Shown: piece after piece, positions 62,935 through 64,000 of the stretch
Position numbering within the stretch: the stretch's first letter is position 1
Layout: each line of letters starts with the position of its first letter
Assembly: GCF_003326475.1 (NCBI RefSeq)
Contig: NZ_JPWA01000011.1
Location: 80,728-144,727 of the forward strand
Direction: 5' to 3'
Length of the DNA stretch: 64,000 bases
Origin: Thalassospira xianhensis MCCC 1A02616
Lineage (GTDB): Bacteria > Pseudomonadota > Alphaproteobacteria > Rhodospirillales > Thalassospiraceae
Made by a program: the position numbers and the translations under genes
Notes under the pieces: model-generated
Seen by the model: the letters and a program-made list of their open reading frames with translations, nothing else
Told to the model about the DNA's origin: nothing
The model's database searches: none

Positions 62935-63753
62935 TCATACCTGTGGCTTGTTGGTTGGCCAGTTGTGGTTTTCATGCGTGGCGTCACGCGCCCAGCGATA
63001 GAACGAATCATATAGCAGCATACCGGCGTCAAGTTGCTCAAGATCATCGGGATACATGCGAGATAATCCAAGTGACGCTGCCAGAAGCCCGGCCGATTCC
63101 GGGGCGAGATCAAGGCGGGCGGTATCCGCCCCGCGCACAATCAGGGCAAGCCGCTCAAGGGCCGGGATCGAAAGACCAAATTCTTGGAGCATCACATCGA
63201 AACTGCACAATTCGTCACGATGGCTCCAGAATACGCCTTCAATGTCAAACGGTACCGCCTGATAACGCTCTGCCACACCCAGAACTTCTGCCGGGGCGAC
63301 AAACAGAATAACGGCACGCGGATCAAGAAACCGCCGGATCAACCAGGGACAGGCAATGCGGTCAATCTTCGGACGTGATCGTGTTACCCAGACTGTCCGT
63401 CCCTGAGAATCGCGCGCGGGCAGTTTTTCCGGGCGAATTACCGGATGTCCGTTTGACACCCAGTCTTCAAAGCCGCCTTCCAGATATTCCGACGGACAAC
63501 CTTCCGCACGCAGCCATGCCGCGGTTCCCTGACTGCGTTTATGTCCGGCCTGACAGATCACAATGGAACTTGTCCCGGCGATGCGTGATGCCAGTTCAGA
63601 CAAGGCAGTATCGTCCACCCGGATCGCGCCGGGTATCAGGCGCGGATCGGCGTTGAAGTCTTCGTCGGATCGAACATCAAGAAGCAGTGGCACGCGGGGC
63701 GTACCGATGATTTTGGAAAGTTTGTCGCTGGAAATCGCGTTGGGCGCAGGCAT
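62935..63753 (-). CDS. chrB: Chromate resistance protein ChrB with N-terminal rhodanese domain
   Basis: 272 residues. Residues 1-110 are a rhodanese (PLLLDVRSDEDF, active Cys67 in VICQAGHKRSQG, YLEGGFEDWVSNG). Residues 120-272 are the ChrB C-terminal domain (VWVTRSRPKIDRIACPWLIRRFLDP, FDIEGVFWSHRDELCSFDVMLQEFG, ALERLALIVRGADTARLDLAPESAGLLAASLGLS). Classical ChrB has a different N-terminal half and acts as a chromate-responsive regulator; here the rhodanese replaces it, so a sulfur-related detoxifying role is possible. GGAGGAA precedes the ATG. Coupled to chrA. Confidence 0.92.
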   Translation of the reverse strand: MPAPNAISSDKLSKIIGTPRVPLLLDVRSDEDFNADPRLIPGAIRVDDTALSELASRIAGTSSIVICQAGHKRSQGTAAWLRAEGCPSEYLEGGFEDWVSNGHPVIRPEKLPARDSQGRTVWVTRSRPKIDRIACPWLIRRFLDPRAVILFVAPAEVLGVAERYQAVPFDIEGVFWSHRDELCSFDVMLQEFGLSIPALERLALIVRGADTARLDLAPESAGLLAASLGLSRMYPDDLEQLDAGMLLYDSFYRWARDATHENHNWPTNKPQV

Positions 63754-64000
63754 GTGCGTTCCTCCTTTGCAGGCTTGAATTGGAACGCGATCTTTAGCTG
63801 GCGCCTCGTGGGGAGTTCGCGTTTCCCCATAGGCCTAGAAAACGCGAAGCCATGGAAATAGTCAAGACCAAAGCAAAATCGATCAGATCGCCGGTTTGCC
63901 CGGCGCCGGGACAAACCTCGGGCCTCCACCAGCCACCAGACGCCCCACAGCCTCGCTGCTCGTTCCGGCCCCTTCCGCCAACGCCACGACCACGAAGCCC
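63754..64000. other. Region upstream of chrB to the window edge
   Basis: 247 bp carrying the chrB promoter and, at its right end, a possible gene fragment (listed separately). A GGGAGTT/AACGCG palindrome-like stretch near 63812-63845 (GCGTTTCCCC ... AACGCG) is weak. Confidence 0.35.
63883..63999 (-). CDS. Possible 3' end of a gene continuing beyond the window
   Basis: A leftward frame enters from the right edge and ends with a TGA at 63885-63883. Its 38 residues read GFVVVALAEGAGTSSEAVGRL, then VAGGGPRFVPAPGKPAI, which looks protein-like (Ala/Gly/Val-rich, low in rare residues) and is better than the other frames there. It is too short to identify, and may be chance. Confidence 0.3.
   Translation of the reverse strand, partial: GFVVVALAEGAGTSSEAVGRLVAGGGPRFVPAPGKPAI

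Noticed and set aside
61566..63140. Extended chrA start giving a 524-residue protein
   Set aside because: It would overlap chrB by about 200 bp in another frame; the ATG at 62933 is coupled to the chrB stop and gives normal ChrA length.
63636..63929. A 97-residue leftward frame upstream of chrB
   Set aside because: It overlaps the chrB start region and is Arg-rich without motifs; the alternative frame at 63883-63999 looks more protein-like.
1..64000. tRNA, rRNA, riboswitches, CRISPR arrays, prophage or insertion sequences
   Set aside because: No cloverleaf or rRNA sequence, no regularly spaced repeats, and no transposase, integrase or phage structural gene was recognised.

Overview
The window is ordinary chromosomal sequence of an alphaproteobacterium. 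A marine or soil member of the Rhodospirillales, such as Thalassospira, fits best. That rests on gene content and style (HemY beside purH, Tat-type PotD-like binding protein, opgGH, TRIPARTITE tct genes, a LiuR-like MerR regulator with fad genes) and is an inference. There are no rRNA or tRNA genes, CRISPR arrays, insertion sequences or prophage genes. Coding density is about 90 percent.

Layout. 1-10.4 kb holds housekeeping genes: the 3' part of hemY, purH, a membrane nucleotide-sugar dehydratase, rsmB and rpe, then an FdhF/YdeP-type molybdoenzyme coupled to a small winged-helix-like protein, and an SdhAF4-like gene. 10.6-15.2 kb has tex, a small exported protein, sodB and a ParE/ribbon-helix-helix toxin-antitoxin pair. 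15.2-21.6 kb is a four-gene leftward operon (DUF1338/HglS-like protein, FAD oxidoreductase, class III aminotransferase, AmaB-like aldehyde dehydrogenase) with a divergent LysR gene. It looks like a lysine to 2-aminoadipate to 2-hydroxyglutarate catabolic unit. 21.7-29.1 kb has a globin-MCP-zinc chemoreceptor, a CynX/NimT-type MFS gene, a PhzF/LysR divergent pair with two matching LysR boxes, a LysE exporter and a lipoprotein/glycine-zipper pair.

29.2-41.7 kb is a fatty-acid degradation region. It has an SCP2 protein, a DUF6134-like protein and FadL; an acyl-CoA synthetase; and a MerR regulator followed by thiolase, FadB-like protein, acyl-CoA dehydrogenase, thioesterase, enoyl-CoA isomerase-like protein and an HSDL2-like SDR. 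The palindrome ACGTTAACGT occurs in front of each of these three transcription units (once, once and twice) and is the probable operator of the MerR protein.

41.8-64 kb holds opgGH (periplasmic glucans); a tctCBA-ggt operon facing a TauE exporter and a GntR gene across a region with seven TTGGT/ACCAA repeats; a PotABCD-type importer operon ending in an Asp/Glu/hydantoin racemase gene; a second GntR gene; a palindromic dispersed repeat; an alpha-ketoglutarate semialdehyde dehydrogenase; and a chromate-resistance pair, chrB (with a rhodanese domain) and chrA.

The clearest candidates for under-described biology are the ACGTTAACGT regulon, the DUF1338 operon, the 25-bp palindrome in front of the FdhF/YdeP pair, and the tct-ggt operon. 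Start codons were chosen by family length and Shine-Dalgarno fit, so several differ from the longest possible reading frame.
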